Assembly: GCA_045653225.1 (NCBI GenBank)
Contig: JAZOLP010000148.1
Location: 1 to 11,611, forward strand
DNA from: UBA1737 sp045653225
Lineage (GTDB): Bacteria > Bacillota_I > Bacilli_A > ML615J-28 > CAG-313
DNA length: 11,611 bases
Direction: 5' to 3'
Positions within the stretch are counted from its first letter, which is position 1; the number at the start of each line of letters is the position of its first letter. Positions 1 to 7,636 of the stretch are shown here, one piece after another. The notes beneath the pieces were generated by a model. The model did no database searches and had not been told where the DNA came from. It saw nothing but the letters and a program-made list of their open reading frames with translations. Both the position numbers and the translations under genes were made by a program.

Positions 1-2519
1 CTTATTTATCTATTATTATATCTAATTTTTGTACATTATTTAATTTTATTTATTTAATTATATTTTTATTATTATTTTTCACTCAAAAACATGCTGGGAA
101 AATTCAATTTACAAATTATACATTTGTAATAATTGTTATTATAAATATTTTAATCGGTACTATCCAAGAAATTAAATCTAAAATTACTATTAGTAAGTTA
201 CAATTAATTTCTGCGCCTACAGTTACAGTTATAAGAAATGGCGAAAAAAAGGAAGTTGATGTTTCTGATATAGTTGTAGATGATATTGTTATGTTATCAC
301 CTGGAAAAGAAATTATTACCGATAGTATCTTAGTTGAAGGTGAAGTAGAAGTTAATGAATCACAATTAACTGGTGAATCTGTTCCAATTAGAAAACAAGT
401 TGGTGACATGTTATATTCTGGTAGCTATATTGTTTCAGGGAAATGCTATTGTAAAGTTGAACGTGTCGGTGAAGATAATGCTATTGAGAAATTAGCTGCT
501 GAAGCAAAACAATATAAAAAACCAAATTCTCAAATTCTTACATCGGTTAAAGGTTTGATTAAAGTAATTACTATATTTTTAGTATTTAGTGGTATTGTAA
601 TGATTTTACAAAATTACAATTTCCAAGAATATTCTGATGATACAAGTGGATTTGGTAAGTTTTTATATGATAATATTTATTTAGGTTTTACTAAAAAAAT
701 ATTTTCTAATCCAAATAATAGTTGGTATGTTACAGTAAGTACAACTTGTACTGCATTACTAGGGCTAATTCCTTCTGGGCTAATTATGATGACTAGTATT
801 GCTTTAGTATTAGGTGTAATTAGATTATCTAAACATCAAACTCTTGTTCAAGATATTTATTGTATTGAAATGCTTGCTCGTGTTGATGTTCTTTGTCTAG
901 ATAAAACTGGAACTATTACAGATGGAACTATGAATGTTGTAAATTATATTGATTTATTAAATGGAAAATATGATGTTAAATCAATTATTTCTTATATGAA
1001 TGCAGCTTTAGGAGAAACTAATTCTACAGCTGTTGCGTTAGAAAAATATTTTGGTGTAGATCCTAGTGTTAAAGCATCTGATATTATTCCGTTTTCATCT
1101 GATAGAAAATATAGTGGTGCAGTATTAAATGATGAAACTTTCATTATTGGCGCTCCTGAGTTTGTTTTAAAGTCTGGTTTTGAAAAGTATGCTGCAATGG
1201 TAAATAATGAAGCAAATAAAGGATATCGTGTTCTTTGTTTAGCTGTAACAAAACAAGATTTATTAAAAGGTAAGTTGTCAAGAGCACCTAAACCTATTGC
1301 GTTTATTATTATTGAAGATCAAATTAGACAAGAAGCTAGTGAAACAATTAGATATTTCCGAGAAAGCGGTGTTGATGTAAAAGTTATCTCTGGGGATAAT
1401 CCTGTAACAGTATCTGAAGTTGCAAAAAGAGTTGGTATTGCTAGTGCAGAAAATTATATTAGTCTAGATGGTTTAACAGATGATGAAGTTTATGAAGCAG
1501 CATTAAAATATACTGTATTTGGACGAGTTAAGCCTAATCAAAAGCAAATTATTGTTCGTTCATTAAAAGAGCATAAAAAGACTGTTGCAATGACAGGTGA
1601 TGGTGTTAACGATATTTTAGCATTAAAAGAAGCCGATTGTTCAATTGCTATGGCTTCTGGTAGTGATGCTGTTAGAAGTGTTGCTCAGTTAGTGTTATTA
1701 GATTCTAACTTTGCTTCAATGCCAAAAGTAGTTAATGAAGGTAGACGTGCTATAAATAACGTTCAACAAATGGCTATGTTATTTTTAGTTAAAACTTTCT
1801 TTGTTCTTACGCTAGTTCTTTTAACAATTACTGGATTCTTTAAGAAGTTTTCAGGTGATGGATCTTTCCCATTTACAAATCCAACTCAATTATTAATGAT
1901 TGAACTATTTGTAATTGGTATTCCTTCTGCTTGTTTAACAATCCAACCAAATAAAAATCGAGTTAGTGGCAATTTCTTATGGAATGTATTACAAAAAGCT
2001 CTTCCAGGTGTTGTTGCTATAATATTTGGAGTTATTGTTACGTATTTATTAAATTATAAATGTGGTTTTGGCGTTGACATTACAAAAACTATTGTTGTAG
2101 TAACTACTACTTTTATAGGTTTAATGATTTTATATCTAGCATGTAAACCGTTTACTATTAATAAAATTATTTTATTTATCGGAATGGCTTTAATTTGTGG
2201 ATTCTTAACTTTACAGGCTGTATTTCAAGAACCATTTATTAATTTATTTAATATAACAAATTACATACGTGAACAATTTGATTTACAAAACTTAATTATT
2301 AAATATGTAGATTCATCAGGCAATGAGGTTGTTAATTTAACTGCTGTTTTATTAACGTTATGTTTAGTTGCATTATCATTTATTATTATGAGTATATGTA
2401 GTTATATAATCTCTATTATTAATAAAATTGCAATTGTTAAAACTATTAATAAAGCAAAAGAAGAAGTAACAGCAATCGATGATGTTGAATCTTATATTGA
2501 TAAAGATAGTGAATATTAG
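1..2519 (+). CDS. P-type cation-transporting ATPase, CtpE-like (5' end outside window)
   Basis: ATP-driven cation pump of the inner membrane; the ion is probably Ca2+ or another divalent cation by family resemblance. The frame is open from base 3 with no stop, and the upstream residues fit the family (two membrane helices ending in an IGTIQEIKSK-like stretch), so the ATG at 291 is internal and the gene is cut by the window edge. Visible in order: TM1-2 (about 20-165), actuator domain with LTGES (366-380), TM3, a long outer loop (about 609-725), TM4 with PSGL (771-782), phosphorylation motif DKTGT with its Asp at 900-902, nucleotide domain, hinge motif TGDGVND (1593-1613), then six more hydrophobic helices to a short charged tail. 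This is the ten-helix layout of Ca2+/CtpE-type pumps. TM4 usually carries PEGL in Ca2+ pumps, and here the Glu is Ser. Class is sure, substrate is not. Confidence 0.93.
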   Translation, partial: YLSIIISNFCTLFNFIYLIIFLLLFFTQKHAGKIQFTNYTFVIIVIINILIGTIQEIKSKITISKLQLISAPTVTVIRNGEKKEVDVSDIVVDDIVMLSPGKEIITDSILVEGEVEVNESQLTGESVPIRKQVGDMLYSGSYIVSGKCYCKVERVGEDNAIEKLAAEAKQYKKPNSQILTSVKGLIKVITIFLVFSGIVMILQNYNFQEYSDDTSGFGKFLYDNIYLGFTKKIFSNPNNSWYVTVSTTCTALLGLIPSGLIMMTSIALVLGVIRLSKHQTLVQDIYCIEMLARVDVLCLDKTGTITDGTMNVVNYIDLLNGKYDVKSIISYMNAALGETNSTAVALEKYFGVDPSVKASDIIPFSSDRKYSGAVLNDETFIIGAPEFVLKSGFEKYAAMVNNEANKGYRVLCLAVTKQDLLKGKLSRAPKPIAFIIIEDQIRQEASETIRYFRESGVDVKVISGDNPVTVSEVAKRVGIASAENYISLDGLTDDEVYEAALKYTVFGRVKPNQKQIIVRSLKEHKKTVAMTGDGVNDILALKEADCSIAMASGSDAVRSVAQLVLLDSNFASMPKVVNEGRRAINNVQQMAMLFLVKTFFVLTLVLLTITGFFKKFSGDGSFPFTNPTQLLMIELFVIGIPSACLTIQPNKNRVSGNFLWNVLQKALPGVVAIIFGVIVTYLLNYKCGFGVDITKTIVVVTTTFIGLMILYLACKPFTINKIILFIGMALICGFLTLQAVFQEPFINLFNITNYIREQFDLQNLIIKYVDSSGNEVVNLTAVLLTLCLVALSFIIMSICSYIISIINKIAIVKTINKAKEEVTAIDDVESYIDKDSEY

Positions 2520-2547
2520 TCTCTTAATTATTTAAGAGACTTTTTTT
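2519..2547 (+). terminator. Intrinsic terminator after the P-type ATPase gene
   Basis: A perfect 9-bp stem (2519-2527 with 2532-2540) closes a TTAT loop and is followed by seven T (2541-2547). The left arm starts at the last base of the TAG stop codon, so termination follows the ATPase gene at once and separates it from the ABC importer genes. Confidence 0.9.
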
Positions 2548-2576
2548 ATGCCCAGTCAATATTATTAAAAATTACA

Positions 2577-2582
2577 TATAAT
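2577..2582 (+). promoter_or_regulatory. Candidate -10 box for the ABC importer operon
   Basis: A perfect TATAAT sits 27 bases before the ATG at 2609, in the only gap (2548-2608) between the preceding terminator and this operon, so a promoter is expected here. No good -35 is seen at 16-18 bases upstream (AGTCAA at 2554-2559 is a poor match) and there is no TG extension. It may be a weak or activator-dependent promoter, or a chance match in AT-rich DNA. Confidence 0.4.
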
Positions 2583-2608
2583 TTATTGACGATGAAAGAA
2601 GGAATTAG

Positions 2609-3334
2609 ATGAATAGAATAATTTTAAAGAATATTTCAAAGTCTTATTACACAAATAAAGGAACTACTGATGTAATTGAAGATATAACACTTGAAGTTAA
2701 GGAAGGCGAAATTGTTGCTTTAGTAGGACCAAGTGGTACAGGAAAATCAACTATTCTAAATATTATCGCTGGTTTGATTGATGTTGATGATGGAAAAGTA
2801 GAAGTTAATGGTAAAATAGGCTATATGTTTCAACATGATTTATTGTTTGAATGGAAAAATGTTTACCAAAACTTATTTATTGGTTTAGAAGTTAATAATA
2901 AAATAACAAAAGAAGATTGTGATAAAGCACTTAGATTATTGGAAAAATACGAATTAATAGATTTTAAAACTTCTTTACCAAAAGAATTATCTGGTGGAAT
3001 GCGCCAAAGAGTAGCACTAATAAGAACTTTAATGATTAATCCAAACATATTATTACTTGATGAACCTTTTTCTGCACTTGATTCTCAAACAAGAATTAAA
3101 GTAAGTAATGATGTATATAAAACAATCAAAGATGAAAAACTGACTGCATTACTAGTTACACATGATATTTCTGAAGCAATATCTTTAGCTGATAGAATAA
3201 TTATTTTATCTAAACGCCCTGCAAAAGTAATTAAACAGTATAATGTTAATTTTGGTGACTTAACACCATTAGATAAAAGAAAAACACCAATTTTTGTAGA
3301 ATATTTTGATAGAATTTGGAACGATATTGCATGA
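2609..3334 (+). CDS. ABC importer ATP-binding protein, SsuB/TauB/ThiZ type
   Basis: Cytoplasmic ATPase that powers the importer formed with the next two genes. At 241 residues it has the usual length and all motifs: Walker A GPSGTGKST (residues 40-48), Q-loop Gln75, signature LSGGMRQR (127-134), Walker B ILLLDEP with the catalytic Glu at 152, D-loop SALD, and the switch His185 in THD. The C-terminal pattern around IIILSKRPAKVIK is typical of the nitrate/sulfonate/taurine and thiamine-precursor ATPases (COG1116 group). The ATG at 2609 has a clear AAGGA Shine-Dalgarno at 2599-2603. The stop overlaps the ATG of the permease gene as ATGA, which points to translational coupling. The family is certain. 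The substrate cannot be read from this subunit. Confidence 0.95.
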   Translation: MNRIILKNISKSYYTNKGTTDVIEDITLEVKEGEIVALVGPSGTGKSTILNIIAGLIDVDDGKVEVNGKIGYMFQHDLLFEWKNVYQNLFIGLEVNNKITKEDCDKALRLLEKYELIDFKTSLPKELSGGMRQRVALIRTLMINPNILLLDEPFSALDSQTRIKVSNDVYKTIKDEKLTALLVTHDISEAISLADRIIILSKRPAKVIKQYNVNFGDLTPLDKRKTPIFVEYFDRIWNDIA

Positions 3335-4125
3335 ACAATGAAGAACTTTTTAAAAGAAAACAAAAAAACAGAAAATATAGTATTTTATTTATTCAAATAT
3401 TCATTGTAATTATGTTTTTCTTTTTATGGGAAATATTTGGTAGATTAAAAATTATTAACACTTTTTTGTTTAGTTACCCTAGTGATATACTTAAAATATT
3501 TTATGTATATCTTAAATCTAATGAAATATTCGAACATATGGGTATTTCTTTATTAGAAACAATTTTAGGTTTAATAATTGGTACAATGGTGGGATTGTTT
3601 GTTGCAGTAATTTTATGGTGGAATGACTTTATTGCTGAAATTTTTGATCCGTATTTAGTTGTATTAAATGCATTACCTAAAACAGCATTAGCACCTATTA
3701 TTATTATTTGGGTTGGAACTGGGATTGATGGTATTGTTTGTGTTTCAGTATCTATTTCATTAGTGCTTACAATAATGTCAGCATATCAGTATTTTAAAAA
3801 TGTAAATTTTGAACAGATATTAATGATGAAAAGTTTTAAAGCTAGTAAGTTTACAATTTTAGTAAAATTAATTATTCCTTCAAATATAGGAAATTTAATA
3901 AATCTGTTTAAAATAAATATAGGTATGAGTTGGGTAGGGGTTATTGTTGGTGAATTTATAGTATCAAAACAAGGAATAGGGTATTTAATTATGTATGGTT
4001 CACAAGTATTTAAAATGGGACTTGTCATGATGGGAGTAATAGTTTTAGGCTTTCTTTCTTTTCTAATGTATCAAATCGTCAATTTTATAGAAAAATTCTG
4101 GAAGGATAGGGTAAATCGTGATTAA
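3331..4125 (+). CDS. ABC importer permease, SsuC/TauC/ThiX type
   Basis: Membrane-spanning subunit (264 residues) of the importer. About six hydrophobic helices are seen (near residues 17-36, 72-96, 108-127, 132-152, 183-210, 230-252). NALPKTALAP (113-122) followed by IWVGTG is the hallmark of the nitrate/sulfonate/taurine permease group, and the stretch around 155-175 (MMKSFKASK ... LIIPSN) is the cytoplasmic EAA-type loop that docks on the ATPase. I place the start at the ATG at 3331, overlapping the ATPase stop by four bases. A TTG at 3316 in the same frame would add five residues inside the upstream gene and has no support. A weak GGAA at 3317-3320 may serve as ribosome binding site, so translation probably relies on coupling. 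The end overlaps the lipoprotein gene by eight bases. Confidence 0.93.
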   Translation: MNNEELFKRKQKNRKYSILFIQIFIVIMFFFLWEIFGRLKIINTFLFSYPSDILKIFYVYLKSNEIFEHMGISLLETILGLIIGTMVGLFVAVILWWNDFIAEIFDPYLVVLNALPKTALAPIIIIWVGTGIDGIVCVSVSISLVLTIMSAYQYFKNVNFEQILMMKSFKASKFTILVKLIIPSNIGNLINLFKINIGMSWVGVIVGEFIVSKQGIGYLIMYGSQVFKMGLVMMGVIVLGFLSFLMYQIVNFIEKFWKDRVNRD

Positions 4126-5131
4126 TAAGAATTTGAAGAAAATAGTTTTAAATATTATTGTTTTATTAATAATGTTTAGCATAGTTAGTTGTAAAGAAAA
4201 TAATTTGGACAAAATCAAGGTAGCTGAAGTAGCTCATAGTGTATTTTATGCGCCACAATATGTTGCTATAGAACTTGGCTATTTTGAAGAAGTAGGTTTA
4301 GATGTAGAACTTATTAACGCAAATGGTGCAGACAAAGTAACTTCGTCATTACTTTCTAAAGATGTTCAAATCGGGTTACAAGGGCCTGAACCAACTATAT
4401 ATTTATATAAAAATCATTCTAGTAATTATTTAATTAATTTTGCTCAACTAACAAAAACAGATGGTAGTTTTATTTTTGGTAGAAACTACATTGAAAATTT
4501 TGACTTATCAATGTTAAAAGGTAAATCAATATTAGGTGGCCGTGCAGGTGGAGTTCCAGAGATGACTTTAGAATATGTTTTAAAGCAAGCTGGTCTTTCA
4601 ATTTCAAAAAATTCATATGATGCTGATGTGAATGTAAGAACTGACGTCGCTTTTGCTGCTATGGCTGGTGCTTTTTTAAATGGTGAGGGCGATTTTACAA
4701 CCTTATTTGAGCCTACTGCTTCGGAGATGATTTCAAGTGGACAAATGTATCTACTTGCAAGTGTAGGAGAGTACGCAGGAGAGGTTGCATACACAGCGTA
4801 TTCTTGTTTAGATAGTTATTTTAATACTAATCAAGAAACACTGAAAAAATTCGTAAAAGCAGTATATATGGGACAACAATATGTACAAACACATAGTGAT
4901 ATTGATGTAGCAAAAGTTATTAGTAACCAATTTAAAGATGTTTCTATCGAAACGCTTGAAAGCGTAGTTAAAAGATATCGTGAAATCGATGCATGGTGTA
5001 AGACTCCAAAATGTACAAAAGTTTCGTTTGATAACTTACAAAAAATAATGATTGAAGCTAATGAATTAGATGAAATGTTAGATTTTGACTTATTTGTAAA
5101 TAATAAAATTGTAGAAGAAGTTATTAAATAA
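4118..5131 (+). CDS. ABC importer substrate-binding lipoprotein, NMT1/ThiY-like
   Basis: Extracytoplasmic solute receptor (337 residues) anchored by lipid. The N-terminus has a lysine-rich start, a hydrophobic core and a lipobox IVSC with the lipidated Cys at residue 25, as expected for a Gram-positive solute receptor. The mature part opens with the family pattern of NMT1/ThiY/SsuA receptors (YAPQYVAIELGYF, then GLDVEL) and has a glycine-rich GGRAGGVPEM motif (about 142-151). The GTG start is chosen because it keeps the signal peptide and has GGAAGGATAGG just upstream (4100-4110). Relatives bind nitrate, alkanesulfonates, taurine or the thiamine pyrimidine precursor. No riboswitch or thiamine gene lies nearby, so the ligand stays open. 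A Cys-x4-Cys pair near the C-terminus (WCKTPKC) may form a disulfide. Confidence 0.92.
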   Translation: MINKNLKKIVLNIIVLLIMFSIVSCKENNLDKIKVAEVAHSVFYAPQYVAIELGYFEEVGLDVELINANGADKVTSSLLSKDVQIGLQGPEPTIYLYKNHSSNYLINFAQLTKTDGSFIFGRNYIENFDLSMLKGKSILGGRAGGVPEMTLEYVLKQAGLSISKNSYDADVNVRTDVAFAAMAGAFLNGEGDFTTLFEPTASEMISSGQMYLLASVGEYAGEVAYTAYSCLDSYFNTNQETLKKFVKAVYMGQQYVQTHSDIDVAKVISNQFKDVSIETLESVVKRYREIDAWCKTPKCTKVSFDNLQKIMIEANELDEMLDFDLFVNNKIVEEVIK

Positions 5132-5136
5132 TCATT

Positions 5137-5165
5137 TAGACTCCCAAAAGGGGAGTCTATTTTTA
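5137..5165 (+). terminator. Intrinsic terminator of the ABC importer operon
   Basis: A 9-bp perfect stem (TAGACTCCC at 5137-5145 with GGGAGTCTA at 5151-5159) with an AAAAG loop is followed by a T-rich tract (TTTTT, AA, then six T). It lies six bases after the lipoprotein stop. It is the most GC-rich hairpin of the window and should be an efficient end of the operon. Confidence 0.92.
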
Positions 5166-5192
5166 ATTTTTTACAAAAAAATAGTATAATGA

Positions 5193-5221
5193 TTTGCTAT
5201 AAATTGGATAATTTGTTATAA
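5193..5221 (+). repeat. Direct repeat pair inside the dehydrogenase promoter
   Basis: TTTGCTATAA (5193-5202) recurs as TTTGTTATAA (5212-5221) with one mismatch and a 19-base offset, close to two helical turns. One copy covers the -35 and the other the -10 of the promoter called here. It could be a tandem operator or a chance result of AT-rich promoter DNA. Confidence 0.35.
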
Positions 5222-5222
5222 T
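5194..5222 (+). promoter_or_regulatory. Sigma-A-type promoter with extended -10 for the hydroxyacid cluster
   Basis: TTGCTA (5194-5199, four of six matches to TTGACA) is followed after exactly 17 bases by TATAAT (5217-5222), with a TG one base before it giving an extended -10 (TGTTATAAT from 5214). Transcription should start near 5229, leaving a leader of about 30 bases that holds the ribosome binding site. A second TATAAT at 5185-5190 has only a poor -35 that overlaps the preceding terminator. Confidence 0.7.
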
Positions 5223-5238
5223 AATGATGTAAAAAAAT

Positions 5239-5246
5239 GAAAGGTG
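5239..5246 (+). promoter_or_regulatory. Ribosome binding site deciding the dehydrogenase start
   Basis: GAAAGGTG resembles the Shine-Dalgarno core and precedes the ATG at 5259 by 12 bases. A possible GTG start at 5244 would lie inside this site and would have no ribosome binding site of its own, so the ATG is preferred. Confidence 0.6.
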
Positions 5247-5258
5247 TGTAAAAAATAT

Positions 5259-6380
5259 ATGGCTTATATTAATTATTCTCGTGAATTATTAGACAAATTC
5301 TGTATGGATGCTTTCCAAAAGTTTGGTTTTACTTTTGATGAAGCTAGAATCATTACAGATGTATTAATTATGTCTGATGACTTTGGTATTGAATCTCATG
5401 GTATGCAACGTTTAGTTCGTTACCATAAAGGTATTGAAAGTGGTTTAATCCATGTTGATGCTAAACCAGAAGTTGTATTTGAAACTCCTATTAGTGCTGT
5501 TATCGATGGACACTCAGGTATGGGTCAATTAATCGGACATCAAGCAATGCAACTTGCAATTGAGAAAGCAAAAGTAGCAGGTGTTGGTATTGTTTCAGTA
5601 AAAAATTCTAACCACTATGGTATTGCAGGTTATTATGCAAGACTTGCAATGGATCAAGGATTAATTGGTTTCTCATGTACTAACTCAGAAGCAATTATGG
5701 TTCCTACTTTTGGTAAAAAAGCAATGCTTGGTTCTAACCCTATTGCTGTATCAGCTCCAGCTGAACCTTATCCATTCTTCTTTGATGCATCTACTACAGT
5801 AGTAACTCGTGGTAAACTTGAAATGTATAACAAAATGGATAAGCCTATCCCTACTGGTTGGGCAGTAAATAAAGGTGGCGTTTCTTCAAATAGCGCAAAT
5901 GAAGTTTTAGGAAATATTAAGGCTCATGAAGGTGGCGGTATTGTTCCTCTAGGTGGAGATACTGAACAACTTGGTGGTCATAAAGGTTATGGTTATGGTA
6001 TGCTTTGTGAATTATTTGCTTCAATCTTATCACAAGGTTATACATCAGCTCATACAATGCAAAATGGTTTCTCAGGTATTTGTCATGGTTTCATGGCTAT
6101 TAATCCAGCATTCTTTGGGGATCCTGAAGCTATTAAAGCACATTTTAGTCAATATTTAACTGAACTTCGTGAAAGTCCTAAAGCTAATGGTGCTGAAAGA
6201 ATTTATACTCATGGCGAAAAAGAAATGGAAGCTATTGAAAAAGTTAAAGTTGAAGGTGTTCCTGTTAATGTTAATACATTAAGAGAAATGATTGATATGG
6301 CTAATTATTTAGGCATGGATCCAAAAGAATATTTTGGTGATGTTAAGTTAGATGATTCTAACTTCAAGAGTAGTTATTAA
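5259..6380 (+). CDS. Malate/L-lactate dehydrogenase of the Ldh_2 (YlbC/AllD) family
   Basis: NAD(P)-dependent cytosolic oxidoreductase that interconverts a 2-hydroxyacid and its 2-oxoacid. Family members act on malate, L-lactate, sulfolactate or ureidoglycolate, so the substrate is inferred. The 373-residue chain has the family length and marks: ESHGM with the conserved His47, SNHYG with His119 (117-121), GSNPIA (158-163), DASTT (176-180), RGK (184-186) and GGHKGYGYG (239-247). This fold is unrelated to classical Rossmann LDH/MDH. It leads the cluster behind the promoter at 5194-5222 and is followed after 20 bases by a malic enzyme, which makes malate (to oxaloacetate) or lactate (to pyruvate) the best guesses. 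The start is the ATG at 5259; a GTG at 5244 would add five residues but sits in the ribosome binding site. Confidence 0.92.
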   Translation: MAYINYSRELLDKFCMDAFQKFGFTFDEARIITDVLIMSDDFGIESHGMQRLVRYHKGIESGLIHVDAKPEVVFETPISAVIDGHSGMGQLIGHQAMQLAIEKAKVAGVGIVSVKNSNHYGIAGYYARLAMDQGLIGFSCTNSEAIMVPTFGKKAMLGSNPIAVSAPAEPYPFFFDASTTVVTRGKLEMYNKMDKPIPTGWAVNKGGVSSNSANEVLGNIKAHEGGGIVPLGGDTEQLGGHKGYGYGMLCELFASILSQGYTSAHTMQNGFSGICHGFMAINPAFFGDPEAIKAHFSQYLTELRESPKANGAERIYTHGEKEMEAIEKVKVEGVPVNVNTLREMIDMANYLGMDPKEYFGDVKLDDSNFKSSY

Positions 6381-6400
6381 AATAAATGAGGTAAAAGAAA

Positions 6401-7582
6401 ATGGCTGAAAAGACAGTTTATGAAAGAAGCTTAGAGCTTCATGCAGAAAAAGTAGGTAAAATTGAAGTTAATTCAAAAGTTGTTGTAGAAAATAAAGATC
6501 AATTATCACTTGCATATAGTCCAGGTGTTGCTGAACCATGTCGTGAAATTCATAAAGATGCAAATAATGTATTTAAATATACATCTAAAGGTAATTTAGT
6601 TGCAGTTGTTTCTGATGGTACTGCCGTTTTAGGTTTAGGTGACATTGGTCCTCTTGCTGCTATGCCTGTTATGGAAGGTAAAGCAATTTTATTCAAAAAC
6701 TTTGCAAACGTTGATGCATTCCCTATTTGTTTAGACACTAAAGATGTAGATGAAATTGTTGAAACAGTAAAAAGAATTGCTCCATGTTTTGGTGGTATTA
6801 ACTTAGAAGATATTTCAGCTCCACGTTGTTTTGAAATTGAAAGAAGATTAAAAGAAGAATTAGATATTCCTGTATTCCATGATGACCAACATGGTACTGC
6901 AATCGTTGTTTGTGCTGGTTTAATCAATGCACTTAAATGTGTTGGTAAAGAAGCTAAAGACATTAAGGTAGTAATTAATGGTGCTGGTAGTGCTGGTATT
7001 TCTATTTGTAAATTACTTCTTCAATATGGAATTGGTGATGCAGTACTTGTAGATCGTCAAGGTGCATTATGTCCAGGAGAAGAATGGATGAACCCTGCAC
7101 AAGCTGCTATGGCTGAAATCACTAATAAAGATAAACAAACAGGTCCTTTAACTGAAATTATTAAAGGTAAAGATGTATTTATTGGTGTATCTGCTCCAAA
7201 CTTAGTTACAGCTGAAATGGTTGGTACAATGGCTAAAGATCCAATTGTATTTGCAATGGCAAATCCTACTCCAGAAATTATGCCTGATGTTGCTAAAGCT
7301 GGTGGTGCTACAATTGTTGCAACTGGTAGAAGTGACTTCCCTAATCAAATTAATAACGTATTAGTATTCCCTGGTATTTTTAGAGGTGCATTAGATGTTA
7401 GAGCTACTAACATTACTGAAGAAATGAAATTAGCTGCTGCTAAAGCTATTGCTTCACTAGTTACTGATGAAGAATTAAATCCAGAATACATCATTCCATC
7501 TCCATTTGATAAACGCGTTTGTAACGTAGTTGCAAAAGAAGTTGGTAGAGTTGCACGCGAACAAGGTATCGCTAGAAACTAA
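6401..7582 (+). CDS. Malic enzyme (oxaloacetate-decarboxylating malate dehydrogenase), short bacterial type
   Basis: Converts L-malate to pyruvate and CO2 with reduction of NAD(P), in the cytosol. The 393 residues match the short bacterial form, without the phosphotransacetylase-like domain of MaeB. N-terminal malic domain: LAYSPGVAEPC with the catalytic-type Tyr39, the GDIGP loop, MEGK with the general-base-type Lys94, metal ligands Glu136-Asp137 (LEDI) and Asp162 in HDDQHGTA. C-terminal nucleotide-binding domain: GAGSAG (194-199), with VDRQG (217-221) at the end of the second strand. That Asp-Arg-Gln sequence does not let me decide between NAD and NADP. GAGG at 6388-6391 is a good ribosome binding site, and the 20-base gap after the dehydrogenase indicates one transcript. 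A hairpin terminator follows nine bases after the stop. Confidence 0.95.
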   Translation: MAEKTVYERSLELHAEKVGKIEVNSKVVVENKDQLSLAYSPGVAEPCREIHKDANNVFKYTSKGNLVAVVSDGTAVLGLGDIGPLAAMPVMEGKAILFKNFANVDAFPICLDTKDVDEIVETVKRIAPCFGGINLEDISAPRCFEIERRLKEELDIPVFHDDQHGTAIVVCAGLINALKCVGKEAKDIKVVINGAGSAGISICKLLLQYGIGDAVLVDRQGALCPGEEWMNPAQAAMAEITNKDKQTGPLTEIIKGKDVFIGVSAPNLVTAEMVGTMAKDPIVFAMANPTPEIMPDVAKAGGATIVATGRSDFPNQINNVLVFPGIFRGALDVRATNITEEMKLAAAKAIASLVTDEELNPEYIIPSPFDKRVCNVVAKEVGRVAREQGIARN

Positions 7583-7590
7583 TAAATTAG

Positions 7591-7619
7591 ATGTGCAATA
7601 GAAATATTGCACATTTTTT
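7591..7619 (+). terminator. Intercistronic hairpin terminator with GAAA tetraloop, before larA
   Basis: A perfect 10-bp stem (7591-7600 with 7605-7614) is capped by GAAA, a stabilising GNRA tetraloop, and runs into six T (7614-7619). It looks like a working intrinsic terminator, yet larA starts only 17 bases further on, with its ribosome binding site in between and no room for a promoter. It therefore probably acts as a partial terminator or a transcript-stability element that sets the ratio between the malic enzyme and larA. Confidence 0.8.
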
Positions 7620-7636
7620 AAAGAAAGGAACCTTTT

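Noticed and set aside
291..293. ATG as the start of the P-type ATPase
   Set aside because: The same frame is open back to base 3 and encodes expected family sequence (two membrane helices and the beginning of the actuator domain), so the gene starts outside the window.
2520..2608. TPP or other riboswitch upstream of the ABC importer
   Set aside because: Only 61 bases remain after the terminator, with no conserved riboswitch core or further hairpin.
3332..3334. TGA read as tryptophan (mycoplasma code), suggested by the AT-rich sequence
   Set aside because: Trp is written TGG throughout, and TGA ends the ABC ATPase and spoIIAA exactly where ATGA overlaps open the next genes. Sporulation genes also argue against a mollicute.
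5953..6159. Small + strand ORF inside the dehydrogenase gene
   Set aside because: It lies in another frame fully within a well-supported gene and has no ribosome binding site or recognisable domain.
6550..6963. 137-residue minus-strand ORF opposite the malic enzyme gene
   Set aside because: It is an antisense shadow of conserved coding sequence, with no domain features and no upstream signals.
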